DNA of 64,000 bases from Arctopsyche grandis (GCF_051622035.1 NC_135365.1:22463501-22527500); one strand, 5' to 3'; shown: positions 9,701-22,209, numbered from the stretch's first letter. The notes: generated from the letters alone by a model not told the origin. Program-made: numbers and translations.

Positions 9701-12700
9701 CTAAAATGATAAATATTTGACAAATTAGGTTATCCGTTGTCATAGATATTATATATTCTAAGCAACCAAACAATTGTATTATCATGAACCATTGATTTCC
9801 TTTTTCCAATGGAATTAAATGTTCATTATTAAATAAATACATTATATATGTATGTAGATGTCGTGTATAAAAAAAGTAATTTAACATTTGATATACATAG
9901 TTTTGCACAAAAGATCTAACTGACATGAATAGGTATGTTGATTTAATCAGCCTCATGAAAATTTTTGTACAATATAAAAGCAAACATTTTAGTAAATAAT
10001 AAGCAATTCCATTTACTATTATCAAATTTCATAGGTTTGTTTTTAAAATGTTCGGTTTCCTAATGAGTTGAATCTTTTTTTACACAAGCAGGCCAATATT
10101 AAAAAAAAAAATGTTTCTCTAGACATCATAGATAACAAGGAATTGTAATATACCTTGACTTTTTCAACGGGAGTGACGGCAGGTTTGGTGGGAGTCGGCG
10201 TCGTTGGATAAGTGACCGTCTGCTGGACCGGAGTTTTGGGTTGAGACGGCGATGCAGCCACAGAACGAGGTTTTGTAGATGCGACCGGGGCTTTCGCTGG
10301 TTTGGACACTTGCTTGATAGCTTGCAACGGGGGGGTTTTAGTTGTGCGTGAATTTAAAAGTTTTTCTTTGGGGCCGACGTCACCGTTGGTCCTGGGAGGG
10401 GTCTCTGTCTGTCTCTTGGGTACGACACCGTTTCTAACGTTGTTGTTAGTTTCGCGTTTCACCGTTCTTTGACTGAGCAGAGAACCTCCAACGTTTGGAA
10501 GCTTGTTCGCTATCGACTCTACGGCCGCATCGACAGTGTCCACGTCTTCAAAATTTTCATTGAGGTTGAAGTCTCTGGATTTCATTTCAAATCGTTGATT
10601 TTTAACCGTCATCGTATCACCGTTTAACGTTGTAGCCTGAAATAGCACAGCATACACAATTCAAGATTTCATATGAACATTTTAATTTACAACTAACCGG
10701 TACTACATATAATAGAATACACACATGTTTAATTTCAATGGTTACTTCTTGTTTTGTTGATTTTTCAGCTGAAGAATTATGTCCGTTGATTGTCATGCGT
10801 GCTACTTTGATTTGACCAGACACGGTGTTTCCGGGGGCTCCCGTCAACGGCTGAAGAGGATAACTTTTGTCAATTCCAGCTTTGGTACGGCGCTCTTCGA
10901 ACATCTGACGCACCTGAACAATGAACCAATGCACAAGTTTAGACTTTGAAAATGATTAATAGCACTGAATCAATGTGAATTGTATTTACTTTTCCTGTAG
11001 GAGCAGCCGTTGCTTGAGTACCCAGCCGTCCCAAAACTCGTGCCTGACTCGCTTCATACATCTTCAACAGCTTCTGTTCTTTCTCCATCAACTGTTTTTG
11101 CTGGAATCTCGCCTGGAACAATCAAAACATGTATTAAACATTTGAAAAATGTCATTGTTATGTTGGATTTAAGCTTCTGTACAATTATGGGATAAGTCAT
11201 CGTGGCTGGAGAGTTCAATTAACCGTTGAGTTTGTCGAACGTAGACTTATATGTAAAGTAGCAGGATCTGAAAAGGGGTTGGCGGGCCGGATCTGGTTGC
11301 CCACGCCCGACGAATGTCTTCGCCGAGACAAAGTTTAATCGATATTAAGTGTAAAGAGAAACAACAAACTACATAGGGGGGCGGGCGAAGAGAGGGAGAG
11401 ATCTCCAAAGCAACAAGGATAAATTGCTCTCGGCTTTGAACTAAAAACTAATTGATCGCGGTACATGTGCACACTGTTGTACGTTTGAAATCAATTAACG
11501 AATGTTGAACCAGTGTAGAGTTTGTGGATTGCGGTCGAGAACCACCCATTGCGACACACACTCGACACTGCAATTATGAAGGAATTCAGACAAATTGCAA
11601 TTTGGCACTCCAGCATCGCACTGGAGGTCCACTTAACACGGTTAAAGCTCACCCAACTTAATATAAATTCGATTTATGGCGAACATTTTAGCATCGACTC
11701 GATAATGAACGAGATGCCGAATTTAGCACGCCTTTCGCAGTGTTTATGTGTACGTATGCAATAATTTAAATTCAGATAGTATGGAAATTTGACGTCTGCA
11801 GATTCAATTTTGAGAAGTGTGCGACTGCTAATGCATGCAAATTCGATTCATCCGCAAATACGCATAATCAAATTCGCCATATTATATTTAGTATATATGT
11901 ACAAATGCGGTTAAACAACGACATATGATTTTGCATTTTGAAAATACGAACCACTTGAAGTCAACTAACGAGCTCGAATTTCCATAGGATACGTACATAT
12001 GTACGTATGTACATATGTACATATGTACATATGTACATATGTACATACGTACATATGTACATATGTACGAGAAAAAGGCTCCCATGCATAAGAGTATTCG
12101 AATGCTGAGAAATTTAGAATATATCTATGTATATACATACATACATACATACAATATGCTCTAAGCTGTTACATGTTATACTATTAAAATATTCATATAT
12201 AATACAATACATATGTTCTGATACAGAATGATTCAACTAGACTTGGGGAAGTTACATAAGACCCATATGAACATATATGTACATACTATGTAAGTGTGAT
12301 TCTAAAGGTCAAAACACAAAGAGGTACAGTTTTTTTTAGTTTAATTTTTGCACATACGAAAAAAAACAACCAAAAATATTGGTACCCAAATCTGTATCGT
12401 CACCCCCTGGAGTATTTTCGGTGATATTTTATCCTTGTATTGACAATGATCGGCAATGGTGCTTCCCATATTAGAAGAAACGTAGGAGAAACTTGTCAAA
12501 ATAATAAGATCGTGCAAATTAATAATGACATGAAGATCGCCTCTCACAGCTGGAGTTCACGAATTGGTCCCGTGCCGCACTTTTGAATGTATCCTCACCA
12601 TAACCGTTTTACGTATAACAAGAAATAAGCAATATACCTACATGCAATATTTGGGAAGAAGCTTTTAGATAATTTATATGGAAGAAAATAGATATAAACT

Positions 12701-15700
12701 GCTGAATAAAATCAACATATGTACATACATAAATACATTGTAATAACAATATTTCCGTAAAATATGCCTTTTTACGAGAGGTATGATTGATATAGCAGAC
12801 ATATTGGAGTGAGTAAAGCGACTAAACCTGGAGATTTTATTTATTTTTTATTACAGGTAAACCCATTATTTTTTACATATGTAAGTAGTAACAATTCCAA
12901 ACATGGAGAGATTACAAACAAGGAATAATAATGTTAGATTAAGTTATTGGTGGTCGTGGTCCGTTGGTTTACCATCACTAATAGCTTAATCGCGCGTTCG
13001 CGCCAAAAAGGTATGAACAAGCTGTATACAACAGCCAATAAGGTCTCAGGACCTATCGACCAATGATCCCATGTCTGAACAATGTATCCACTGTCTGTGC
13101 ATTCGTAGGTGAACAATAGAGACCCCGGATTAGGCTAACGGAACTCAGTAAGTGCCCGAACAAAGGATACGCAGGAGCTCTCACAGACATGGGCGAGTTC
13201 GTGTGTAAACAAATCATCATGGTAGAGCTTTAAATGCCTAGACAATAGACACATTAATGGATTGGGAAAGCTGTGCTGTGCAACTTGTCCTTTATAATGA
13301 GGTATACACGGTACACCAGTTTATTCTAGAGTTAGCGGAGGTTCCGCGTGGACTATTGGAATCGTTGAATGAATGCTGTGAAGCGACTTTGGCCTTTCAT
13401 TAGGATCCTGAACCCATCCCCACGCAACAATGTCTTAATTTTTGATTTTGTGAGACGAGTAATGTTTAGGGTGGCCGGAAAAATGAACTCGAGATAGTTA
13501 CACTCTTGAGACATCAAAACACAATAGAATAACCTTTTTTTGTGGAATTCTATTGCATTAGTTCTTTTTGAGCGCCTTTGAAAATTAGGACTTCTCGAAA
13601 TTGCGCTACAATTCAGTGCAATTTAGTGCATTTTTCCGGGAACCAATGGTTGGGTACTTTTTCAATTGTTTTTCTTTTGACTTTAGACTATTTCACATAA
13701 ACTTGAACTTATCGTAAGCAAAAACACCAAATTACCGCAAGCGAGTACTTTAACCACTTAATCGCCACGCGTTTGTACATATAAACCAATTCTTGACAAG
13801 AAGACTTGACAAGAATTGGAAGGCTTGACAAGAAGACCCCAATGCGCCTTCCTGGACAATTAATCACAAACAATGCAGCATTTTATTATTACATACATAA
13901 ATCACTGTATTTTCAGAAGTTGAAAAACACGAAATAACAATTAATTAATTAATTAATTACAGAATTAATCCATTGAGACATCTATGGATTTAGATTTTGA
14001 ACACAATTTTTACAAATTGTACACACAATAAATACAGAAGATTTGTGACAACAGGAAAGATGATTTTTTGCCAATTTTAAAGTACCGTTTCAACAATGAT
14101 CAAATAAAATTGGCAAACTCTGATAAGAAAGGATCGATTTGGAGTCACAAATGCCTCCAAATCTAACCAGCAGTATGGCGGATCGAGCCCACTGATCACT
14201 TGGTGCTAAACATACACGCTACTATTAAGCCATACTTATGTATGTGTTTGGTGGCAACCCTTGACACTACCTCTTGAATATATCACAAACTAGCGAAAAA
14301 TAATGACTTTTTATTTAAATTTCATTAGTATCACAGGATATTTATACATATATATCACTGTGAAGAAACCAAAATTAATTTTGAGCCTTAAATACGAAGG
14401 AGTGCGCACCGGTGCGCTTATGGCGATTGAGTGGTTAATAGTAGTATTTCTTCTAAAACTCAAAGAAAATCAGCATATCTTGATAGAAGACCATATATAT
14501 TACAATAACACTTGAAATCGTAACAATGTCCTCGAATTTTGTCCTCAAACGAACGCCACTTACGCAATAATTTCGTGGAGTGAATCACGCTGTACGATTT
14601 TCGCCAAGCTTAGAAGCTATGCAAACATAACGAGCCTTCCGGTAGGGGATAAACGGTTTCTTCCGTCAAGACAATCGAGTCTTTGTCAACCGAAAATTCG
14701 AGCCTAACTAGTGGCAATTATTTATTAAACGTCGCCTGCACAACAATGGTCCCTTCACCAAGTCTCGAACTGGAGCGTTCGCTCGTCAAACTCAAAACTG
14801 AGCCGACTTGGCAAACTAGCACCGACAATACACGATACGAGCCACTGAAACATTGAAACATGAAAGCGACAACCAGACGAATGCACCATCGAAGTGGGTC
14901 GCACAGAGTGTGGGTGTTCCACAGCCTCGATCTCCACAGGTCTCCTTATAAGGTCGGACACGCAGTTCGCGAATGCTAATTGTGCGTCAAATTTTAGGCT
15001 AGGGTTGACAACTCTTCGATCTGGGGAAGGACGTCTGTGTCCTGAAGTGCTTAGTATTCATGTCCACTCGTCGGAATTACTCACGGCCGGGTTTTGATAA
15101 TCGTTGCCATCATCATACATACATACATATTATACGATCGATGGCGTTAGTGTCGTTATAATAAAATAATGTACTTCAAGATGGTGGATCTATAATATTT
15201 TGGTACCGTTAGTAATGATAGGACTGTTTATAATACTAGAAACTTTATTAGTTGTTTGACTTTTGCAATTAAATATAAATTTTCAGCGTGATACGTTCAG
15301 TAGTGTGGAAAAAATCGTGTGGTCACAACATTTTTGACTTTTCTAAGAGGAAAAAATCCCACTTCTGGTTTATTAAATTCAATGAATATTTTAAATTTTT
15401 ATATAAGATCAATACAATAATTAAATTGGAATTTTCGCGCGAGTATACATATTTTAAGGGGTCGAAAAAAAGAGTAAATTGCAAAATTTCGGTTGACGGA
15501 TCTACACAATTTTTTTATATTACTTAGTATTAAGCTAAAACTTCTAGATATGAAATTTCAGTTCCATACACTGAAAGATTTATGTGTAAAACTTAAAAAA
15601 ATTCGACTCTCTAATCTAAAAGTACTATTTCTGGTTGAAGTAAAACTATTAACTTATGTAATTTACTATCCCTATTACATGTAAAAAAATTTTAGTTCGA

Positions 15701-16851
15701 TCGGTTGATTGCATTATGAGATAGTTGGATTCAAAAACTTAAAAAAGAGGTAAACTATGTACATATAAAGGTACCGCTTCCAGTCAATTGTCAAATATTG
15801 CAAAGTAGCATTGCACGCATTTATATGTATGTACAATACGATCAATACAAGCATTTATACAATGCGAATTCATACAAATATCACCTACAGAGACATCTAT
15901 GGAGCAATTTTTGCAGCATTTTATTGTATAATACAAATTGTCGAACCTCAAGATGCTGAATAACTTGATAGGAGATAGGAAAGCAGATGCCATTTTTACA
16001 GGAACCGTTTCAACGAAAATCAGAAAAATTGGCAAAATCTGATAGGAAATGATCAATCCGGAGTTACAAACCCAGGTCTTGTCAGCAGCCACCAGTGGGA
16101 CTCGAACCCGTGACCACTCTTCTCGAAAGCATTACATATATCCTAAGTATTATATTCTAAGCATTATATCCTAAGCATTATGTCTACGCTGCTGGTTATA
16201 TACATACTCGTATGTACATACGTAGAAAAAGTAAAAATCAAACGAATTGATGTTTTCGCATTCAAGGACAAAGTTCTTTCCGAAGATTCTTATTTAAAAA
16301 TGTAACACGCACTTGCTGGTTAAATTCCCATTAAAATTGTAAACAAATCACAAATTTTCAAGGTCTCGTATACATTTATGTAAATTTTTACATACAAAAT
16401 TGAATTAATCATAAAAAATTATACGCAATTCTTAGAAAATTGCTATGATTTTCTTATGAAATCACAATGACGTGCACGACTTTCAGAAACCCAGCTAAAA
16501 AAAAAACAATGGGAGATAATTATCACTTGAGGTTCAAATTAGCATTTTGATATATGCAAATGAAATTTTGAGTCCTTTCCAAAAGGGCTTAAATGCTCAA
16601 GGCGACAACAATGGCACATCACATTATACAACACGTAGTTATTACAATACCTGGTCATGGTAGGTGGTTTCGCTGCGAGATTGGTTGTACCTGTCGGCAG
16701 GATTCCAAGTATATCCTCGCTGCTTTCCACCACCGACCAGTTCAGCCCACGACGGCAGAGAGCCCAGACTCTTGCTGAGGATACGACTATTCTTCCACAG
16801 ATCCTTCCAGTTCCTATTCCTACTCGACTCCGCGTCGAAACTCTCATTCAT
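8902..16851 (-). CDS. ZC2HC1C: C2HC zinc-finger protein, ZC2HC1C-like (8 coding exons, complete)
   Basis: Minus-strand exons in order are 16851-16651, 11112-10990, 10913-10746, 10636-10154, 9700-9656, 9565-9410, 9326-9152 and 9065-8902. Together they give 1515 bases, 504 residues and a TAA stop. All junctions are phase 0 except the last (phase 1), and all are GT-AG. Finger 1 uses C354, C357, H369 and C373; finger 2 uses C470, C473, H485 and C489. Between them lies NWRKKHEEFIAAIRAAK, a motif characteristic of the ZC2HC1 (FAM164) family. Residues 68-100 are Lys/Glu/Gln-rich (QKQLMEKEQKLLKMYEASQ) and probably helical. Residues 165-340 are a low-complexity Pro/Thr/Lys linker. Fingers at the C-terminus favour ZC2HC1C over ZC2HC1A/B. 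Molecular function is poorly known; no enzymatic role is implied. Confidence 0.9.
10154..11112 (-). CDS. ZC2HC1C: ZC2HC1C-like exons 2-4: helical segment and linker
   Basis: Exon 2 (11112-10990) encodes the Lys/Glu/Gln-rich segment. Exon 3 (10913-10746) has VRQMFEERRTKAGIDKSYPL, a conserved-looking block. Exon 4 (10636-10154) is a 161-residue low-complexity stretch rich in Pro, Thr, Lys and Val (TPTPTKPAVTPVEKVK). Acceptors are TTCCAG, TTCAG and TTTCAG; donors are GTAAAT, GTAACC and GTATAT. Longer ATG frames in this area run into the introns. Confidence 0.88.
11994..12068. repeat. Tandem palindromic octamer (GTACATAT)n
   Basis: About nine copies of an 8-bp unit, GTACATAT, with a few CGTA variants. 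Each unit is part of the self-complementary ATGTACAT, so the whole block could form cruciforms. The open frames on the minus strand here are artefacts of the repeat. Confidence 0.9.
12340..12590 (-). repeat. Unclassified interspersed repeat R1, copy 1
   Basis: On the minus strand it shares blocks such as ATATCACCGAAAA, TCTTATTATTT(T/C)GACAA and TTTCTTC(T/A)AATATGG with copies near 53150-53410 and 54355-54600. No termini, coding capacity or target duplication could be defined. Confidence 0.5.
12938..13429 (+). mobile_element. Chimeric solo LTR (type 2 left part joined to type 1)
   Basis: Bases 12938-13109 resemble the start of the type 2 LTR at 32.4 kb (AGCCAATAAGGT, CGACCAATGATC). From 13110 to 13429 the sequence follows the type 1 LTR seen at 18.9 and 47.5 kb (GGATTAGGCTAACG, GTGCCCGAACAAA, GCTGTGAAGCGACTTT, ending CACGCAACA). 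No internal retrovirus-like coding region flanks it, so it is a solo or recombined LTR. Confidence 0.65.
13866..14235 (-). mobile_element. tRNA-derived SINE, family A
   Basis: On the minus strand the head lies near 14235 and the B box sits in the GTGGGCTCGATCC-like segment. The body has the shared GATCGATTTGGAGTCACAAAT and CATTGAGACATCTATGGATTTAGA blocks. The 3' part carries an ATTAATTAATTAATTA microsatellite also present in the copy at 57.2 kb, so these two are a subfamily. Confidence 0.7.
15795..16196 (-). mobile_element. tRNA-derived SINE, family A
   Basis: On the minus strand it reads GGGTTCGAGTCCCACTGG (a clear B box) near 16100, then the family A body (AAACGGTTCC, AGAGACATCTATGG rc). 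Near the head the segment TATCCTAAGCATTA is repeated three times (16138-16185), a small local expansion. Confidence 0.72.
16651..16851 (-). CDS. ZC2HC1C: ZC2HC1C-like first coding exon
   Basis: This exon encodes 67 residues starting MNESFDAESS, rich in Trp, Asn and Ser (NWKDLWKN, LPSWAELVGGG). The ATG at 16851 has A at -3 and an in-frame TAA 21 bases upstream, so it is a sound start; the GTG two codons earlier is not needed. The exon ends CAG|GTATTG in phase 0, which matches the phase-0 acceptor of the next exon at 11112. The link across a 5.5-kb intron is inferred from phase, strand and the lack of any other start; transcript data are not available to me. Confidence 0.75.
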
Positions 16852-18090
16852 TGTCACGAATACCCACTCAATTTACATAAGAAGAGATCATCCCCACCGA
16901 ACAGCATCCATATTTAATGTATGTCACACATATATACATACATATATGTACATTCAGACTATGGCGAGGATTAAAGCATCGCGTAAATGCGTGTGTGAAA
17001 TGTAAATTCCAAATGAAAAGTCCGAGAGATGTGATTTACGACGTCACTGTTGATGTTTATTATTTAACGTTTTACACGTGTAAGCGATACACTCTCGGTG
17101 TGTACGTGTATGTACACAGTCCGGCGGAAAAGCGCAGGATTTTCATTTAATTTTTCACATTTTCCGGGACGCGTAATAAGAAAAATGTGCGCGCGTTTCC
17201 AGCGTCCGAACGTGAATAATGGTCTGTCAACAGAAGAAGGGTTTGTTGTGGGGTAATTCAACGGGGTCGCCATGGTAAATGAATCGTCATAGGGGTGTAT
17301 GTGTCTATGGGTGTGTGTACACCCAGCCACCCCCTTTCTAATATCTCACATTAGACCGTGTGAAATTCGCCGTTGTGGATTTATTCACCGTGATAGGAAT
17401 AAACGTACGGAAATACTCTGCATCCGTCGTATAAATGGATTTGTTGGGATTAATATCGTCACCATCATTCGATTTGATGATTTAAAAAAAATGATATAGT
17501 GTGTTTTTTTTTATCGATTTTGATAGTACTTGTGTGTATGTATAATGTGGAGAGTTCACGGTCATCGATTTTTAAATTACGAATGATGTTTACACCGTTG
17601 TACAAAGGTCGCCTCGTTAAGTGCAAATCTATCGGCAATTTTTTATTGACATTAATTGGGTTTTTCGAATAGTTCACCAAGCAATTTAAAGTGAAAATAG
17701 TTAGAAAGTGAAACATTCAAATCAGACATATGCAAATTAAAATATATATATATACAAAAAAATATATAACATGCATTGATTAGGAAATGTTATATTATAG
17801 AAGCAAAAGTTATTGAAATTTCAATAAAATTCACTAATTGCTGTAGGAGTTATTTGATGTGATTATCTTTAAAAAGGCAAAGATCTTAGAAAAAAAAATG
17901 AGAGAGTATTGATGCTAATCCTATTTTAGATACAAATTAACAACTATTAGTAAGAATAAAGGACAAGAACGAATTTATTAACGGAATTTGATAACCACCA
18001 TAAAAAAAATTTATACCAAACATCAATAAATATTAAAATTTCATAAACATCAAGAAGTAAATTATACTAACAAAAATCTATTCATATTAG
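16852..18090 (-). promoter_or_regulatory. Upstream region of the ZC2HC1C-like gene
   Basis: Unique DNA, less AT-rich between 16920 and 17420, directly upstream of the start codon; the promoter and 5' UTR probably lie here. I see no convincing TATA box at a sensible distance. Bases 17500-18090 are AT-rich with no recognised feature. Confidence 0.35.
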
Positions 18091-18530
18091 CACAGCAAGT
18101 ACCGGCAACTTCACGTAAGCAGCAGTATGAAAAGTTTCATTTGGAACATTTTATATGGACACATTCATATTTTGCGTGGCGTTGACATAACAGCAGTAGC
18201 CGACAAAATCTATTCTTACTATACAACAGTCTATTCTTACTATCTTACTATATCACCGTAACGTATCAATCAAAACTAGTATTCTTTGGCTACTGTGGAA
18301 ATATTCACGTACTATGTGACGTCATAGTAGCGAGTGTATGCTTACTAACAAAAAACGTAAGTGCATATTTTCGGAAACATCATATTATGACAATATTGAC
18401 TGGCCGATACGACGCAAGCTACATCATATCGTCGCGCTCTTTAATGTATATGTAAGCCGATTTTGTACAAAGTGTGCGCTGTCGTCTAGTATGAATTGAA
18501 GCTGTCGTTTACGTGAGTTGCTGTGCTGTG
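18091..18530. mobile_element. MITE-like repeat M, copy 1
   Basis: A 440-bp unit whose ends are degenerate inverted repeats (left GCAACTTCACGTAAGC, right CGTTTACGTGAGTTGC). Most of it aligns with 54670-55131, for example GTGACGTCATAGTAGCGAGTG and GACAATATTGACT. It has no open frame. It is probably a non-autonomous DNA transposon of unknown superfamily; no clear target duplication was found. Confidence 0.6.
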
Positions 18531-18867
18531 AATTGAATATACCTTTAATTATGAGATGAATAATTTAAACAGGCACAAATAACCCATTAAAAAAGATTTT
18601 TCGAAACTAACATTTCTTTAGAAATCAGTGAAAACTTGTTGCAAAAACATATATGTATGTATGTATATACAAAACAAAATATTATAACATAGAATCTAAG
18701 CAAGAATCGTAGCTCCCTTATCAGGCACAAGAGCTCCTCTTTTCTGATAAGGTATACATGACCAACGATGAAATTAAATATTATATCCTGAAAAATTATA
18801 CATATGTACTAATGTAACCCATTTATTTATATTACAAATAAAAAAAAAAATGTATGTATGCAAGTAT

Positions 18868-19153
18868 TGTTGCGTAGGGGTGGATTCAGGATACAAATGA
18901 AAGTCGCTTCACAGCATTTATTCAACAATTCCAGTGGTCCACACGGAGCTACCGCTCACTCTAGAATGATCTGATCTACCGTGGTGTGTACCTCTTAATA
19001 AAGAACAAGTTGCACAGCACAGCTTCCCCGATCAATTCATGTGTCTATTGTCTAGGCAAGATTTACCCTGGCGAGTGTATTCTTTACTTTGCCTTTATTC
19101 GGGCACTTACTTGTGTCCTTTTAGCCTAATCTGGGGCCTCTATTTTTCACACA
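18868..19153 (-). mobile_element. Solo LTR, type 1
   Basis: On the minus strand it runs from TGTGTGAAAAATAGAGG to CCTACGCAACA, so it has TG...CA ends. An AATAAATGCTGTGAAGCG polyadenylation-type motif lies near the 3' end. It is colinear with 13110-13429 and 47451-47726. No internal region is attached. Confidence 0.7.
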
Positions 19154-20311
19154 CGAAAGCATTTAGACAGCGGATACCATCTCTCATGTTTCCACGTTAC
19201 AGTATCTAATGCAGAAAAGTTTCAATCTGTTTGAAATAAAGCATACTAATCTTAATCATAATCTAAGAACGATATATCAACTAAATACGACTTCTGTGAT
19301 ATATTTGATTTCTATGGCATGTTTTTAGAAATAAATCAAGATGAAATAATCAACAATTGAACACTTGATACGGGCAAGAAATCATATTTCTAGTGATACA
19401 AACAGTTAAAATGAATTCACATACAAAAGTACGTATATAAAATAAATTCAAACTCTAAAAGCGTGTCACTTTAAATATAAAGCATTGATTTACAACTTTA
19501 ATATACGGAAAAAAATCTCAAAAAGCCTATCAAATAATTGAATTTTCTTCTCTTAGCAAAATAATACCGTCTATTTTTGTTTTCGAATATTATTTTCATT
19601 TTTCTAGTGGAGTGGCTGACGGAAAATGTGTCAACGGCAGCGGACGCTCGAATTTCGGGATTCGACCCCGACACCCCTTTCATTGTATCCCCAGCACTCT
19701 TGTGCAGATTTATGTGTCGACCGGTCACCGAACTCACCTTTTCACATTATAACGAGGTGAAACCTTCTCTCGGCTAGCAGATTAACTGCGTAATCCAGAG
19801 CACTCGGTAAAATGTCACACCGCATTGCGGGGGATGAGAGACGGTTATGGGAGCGAAGCCAGTTGAAAAAGTACTCGAATAAAATATTTATAATATATTA
19901 TCGTTATAGGTATTCATAAATTGGGGTTCGAACGAGACGGGGGTTGTGTTTTAATAATTAAACATCATACGTTGAATAAATGAAACGACGTGTTCGCGCA
20001 CAACACTTTCTCACGGTGTGTAGCGAGCAAATTTGCAAAGCGCGTACAAAAGCGGGTCAGAATCGACTAATTGGCGAATTTATAATTCAGAGCGGAAAAT
20101 TCGTACCGATGCGATGTTAAGCGAGGCAGTGTGCGGCTTTTCCGCGAAAAACACTTTGACGCCGCAAATTTTCCGCCATCAAAGTTTAACGGTCTATCGA
20201 TATTAAGCTTCACGGAATAGTCAATTTGCATCGACGTGAATTATAATTTGGTAATTACCATTTAAATTATATATTATATATGTACATACTACATATGTAT
20301 ATGGACATATA
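19154..20311. other. No gene recognised; less AT-rich island at 19.6-20.2 kb
   Basis: Bases 19590-20230 are unique and less AT-rich. On the minus strand a B-box-like GGGTCGAATCCCG occurs at about 19655-19670, without a tRNA fold I can build. Short open frames on both strands look like chance. Confidence 0.4.
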
Positions 20312-20730
20312 ACTAGCAGCATATATCAATGCTTAGCATATAATGCTTTCAATTGTATGGTCACGAGTTCTGTCCCGTATGCTGCTGGCCAGACCTTGAA
20401 TATGTGACTCCAAGGTCAATCGTTTCCTATCAGAGTTTGCCAATTTATCTGATTTATAATTGAAACCGTTTTAGCAAATTGGCAAACCTATACTATCCCT
20501 TTCGCAAAAATTCGAGTTATTCATCAGCTCGGTTTTCGTTGGTTGGAAAATGTTGGAAAAACTTTTCCATAGATGTCTCTGTGGCTGTTAATCGTTTGAC
20601 CATTGATGTCGTGTTTAATAAATGGGTGTATATCTTTTTAAATAATTCTTAATCTATATAGCCAAATCGTCGCCTTGGAGCAATCTGTTAGACGAGTGTG
20701 CATAATTGATTGAATAAATAAAATAAAATA
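20312..20730 (+). mobile_element. tRNA-derived SINE, family A
   Basis: The head is degenerate (A box near 20330, B box near GGTCACGAGTTCTGTCC). It has the full body with GAGTTTGCCAATTTATCTGATT and the 3' segment GTCGCCTTGGAGCAATCTGTTAGACGAG, then an AATAAATAAAATAAAAT tail. This 3' segment resembles the LINE tail at 63.24 kb. Confidence 0.72.
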
Positions 20731-20814
20731 TGTACATATGTACTAGGTATATTTGAAGATGAGAAAAAAAAAGTTTTTTTGTTTATTGCCATGGAATTTG
20801 TTGCTAATTTATTA

Positions 20815-21188
20815 ACCAGCAACATAGATCAGTGGTTAGCGTTTAATGTTTTAGATTGTGTGGACACATGTTCTATCCATGTTGCTGACCGGACCTTGGA
20901 TATTTGACTCTATGGTTGATCGATTCCTTTCAGAGTTTGTCAATTTATCTGATTTCATTGGAAACGGTTCCAACAAATTGGCAATCCTTTTCTATTTCTC
21001 GCAAAGTTTTAGTTTACAGCATCTCACAATTTGTTGTTAAAAATCCTGTAAAAATTTGTTCATACATGTTTCTACAATGATTGTAATGTTTGATGATCGA
21101 TGTTTGTAATTGGGCTTGAATAATAATTATGTACAATGTTGACAATAAAAGTCGTGTTAGTTAAATGGGTGTATAAAAATAAAAAATG
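20815..21188 (+). mobile_element. tRNA-derived SINE, family A
   Basis: The A box is in GATCAGTGGTTAGCG. The body has CAGAGTTTGTCAATTTATCTGATTTCATTG-type sequence. It starts only 85 bp after the previous copy, in the same orientation, so the two form a loose tandem. The tail is AAATGGGTGTATAAAAATAAAAAA. Confidence 0.72.
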
Positions 21189-22199
21189 AAATAGAAGTTT
21201 TTTTCCAAAAATTTTTAATACTTTTTAATAATTTTTTAATATTCTCACTCACATTTCTATTTTTGTCCAAATGACTGGTTTCTTTTAAAAAAACTATACA
21301 GCACGAATCACCCTGTAAAACCATTGAACTCGATAGTTCGGAAATAATTAACCCTGCGAACGCAGACTACAAATAAAAATAAATAAGCGCGTCTGAAAAG
21401 TTTTCAACTTCGAGCTTTTTGTCGCACTTTACACGGTCGAAGGGAGCAAAAAATGAAAATACGCGTTTAGACGAGTGAAAAGCTTCAAAGAAACTTCACC
21501 AGTAACAAACAGCTTTGTTCAAAAAGAAAGGTGAGCGAAATGTGATCGAAACTTGGACGTGTACCCACTCACTGAAGCTTAAATGAAACACTATTAAACG
21601 CGAGATTCGCCCAGAGGATAGTTTCACGTTATATTGTTAATTGGAATTTCATTTTGAGGATTTGGTGCCGGGGCGATGTCGTACAATGTACTTGTAAATA
21701 CATACGGACATACATACAGTAGTATTATATAGCGTGCGAAGCAATCGAGCGAACGGTCAATAAATATGGAGCTGGGTTTTCCCAAGACTTATGGTCAGGA
21801 TCGGAACACCCCGAAGTCCCTAATGAGCATCATGAATTGTACGTCCGAGGATTTCGCAGACGCTGCAGACTCCGGCGAAGCATAACGCATCGCCGAACCG
21901 AAAGGGCTAAGCCGATTTCGCATTTGAACAAAAAAATCGAAACACATTTCGGAACGAACGATTGAATTGATCTGCCGAATGGGAAGTGGGATACATTAGT
22001 AAACTAGCTATTGAATAACCTATTAGATTTGGTATTAGTATGGCTTGATAAATATATTTTTTTCTATTTAACTTTCTGCAGAATAGTAAACAAATGGAGA
22101 AGAAGCAGATGAGATGTGATATTGATCAATCATCTTTGATGATTTAAGAATATAATCTATTCTTGATAACAGTAGCTAATATATTAAGTCATATTTAAA
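21189..22199. other. No gene recognised; less AT-rich island
   Basis: Unique DNA. Between 21300 and 21990 it is less AT-rich and contains CCGAAGTCCC and GCAGACGCTGCAGACTCCGGCG segments, but no open frame above 60 codons. I see nothing further. Confidence 0.4.
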
Positions 22200-22209
22200 T
22201 GATAAAAGC

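Larger units (their letters stand above)
11113..16650 (-). other. Large first coding intron of the ZC2HC1C-like gene
   Basis: This 5.5-kb intron holds the ACATATGT octamer tandem at 11994-12068, an unclassified repeat (12340-12590), a chimeric LTR (12938-13429) and two SINEs (13866-14235, 15795-16196). The stretch 11210-11770 is less AT-rich and non-repetitive, with a purine-rich GGGGGGCGGGCGAAGAGAGG motif; it could be regulatory. In 14520-15110 there is further unique, less AT-rich DNA with short open frames on both strands that I do not consider coding. Confidence 0.55.

Noticed and set aside
19600..19780. tRNA-like B box (GGGTCGAATCCCG on the minus strand) in the island
   Set aside because: No acceptor stem, A box spacing or cloverleaf could be built, and no other copy with the same head was seen.
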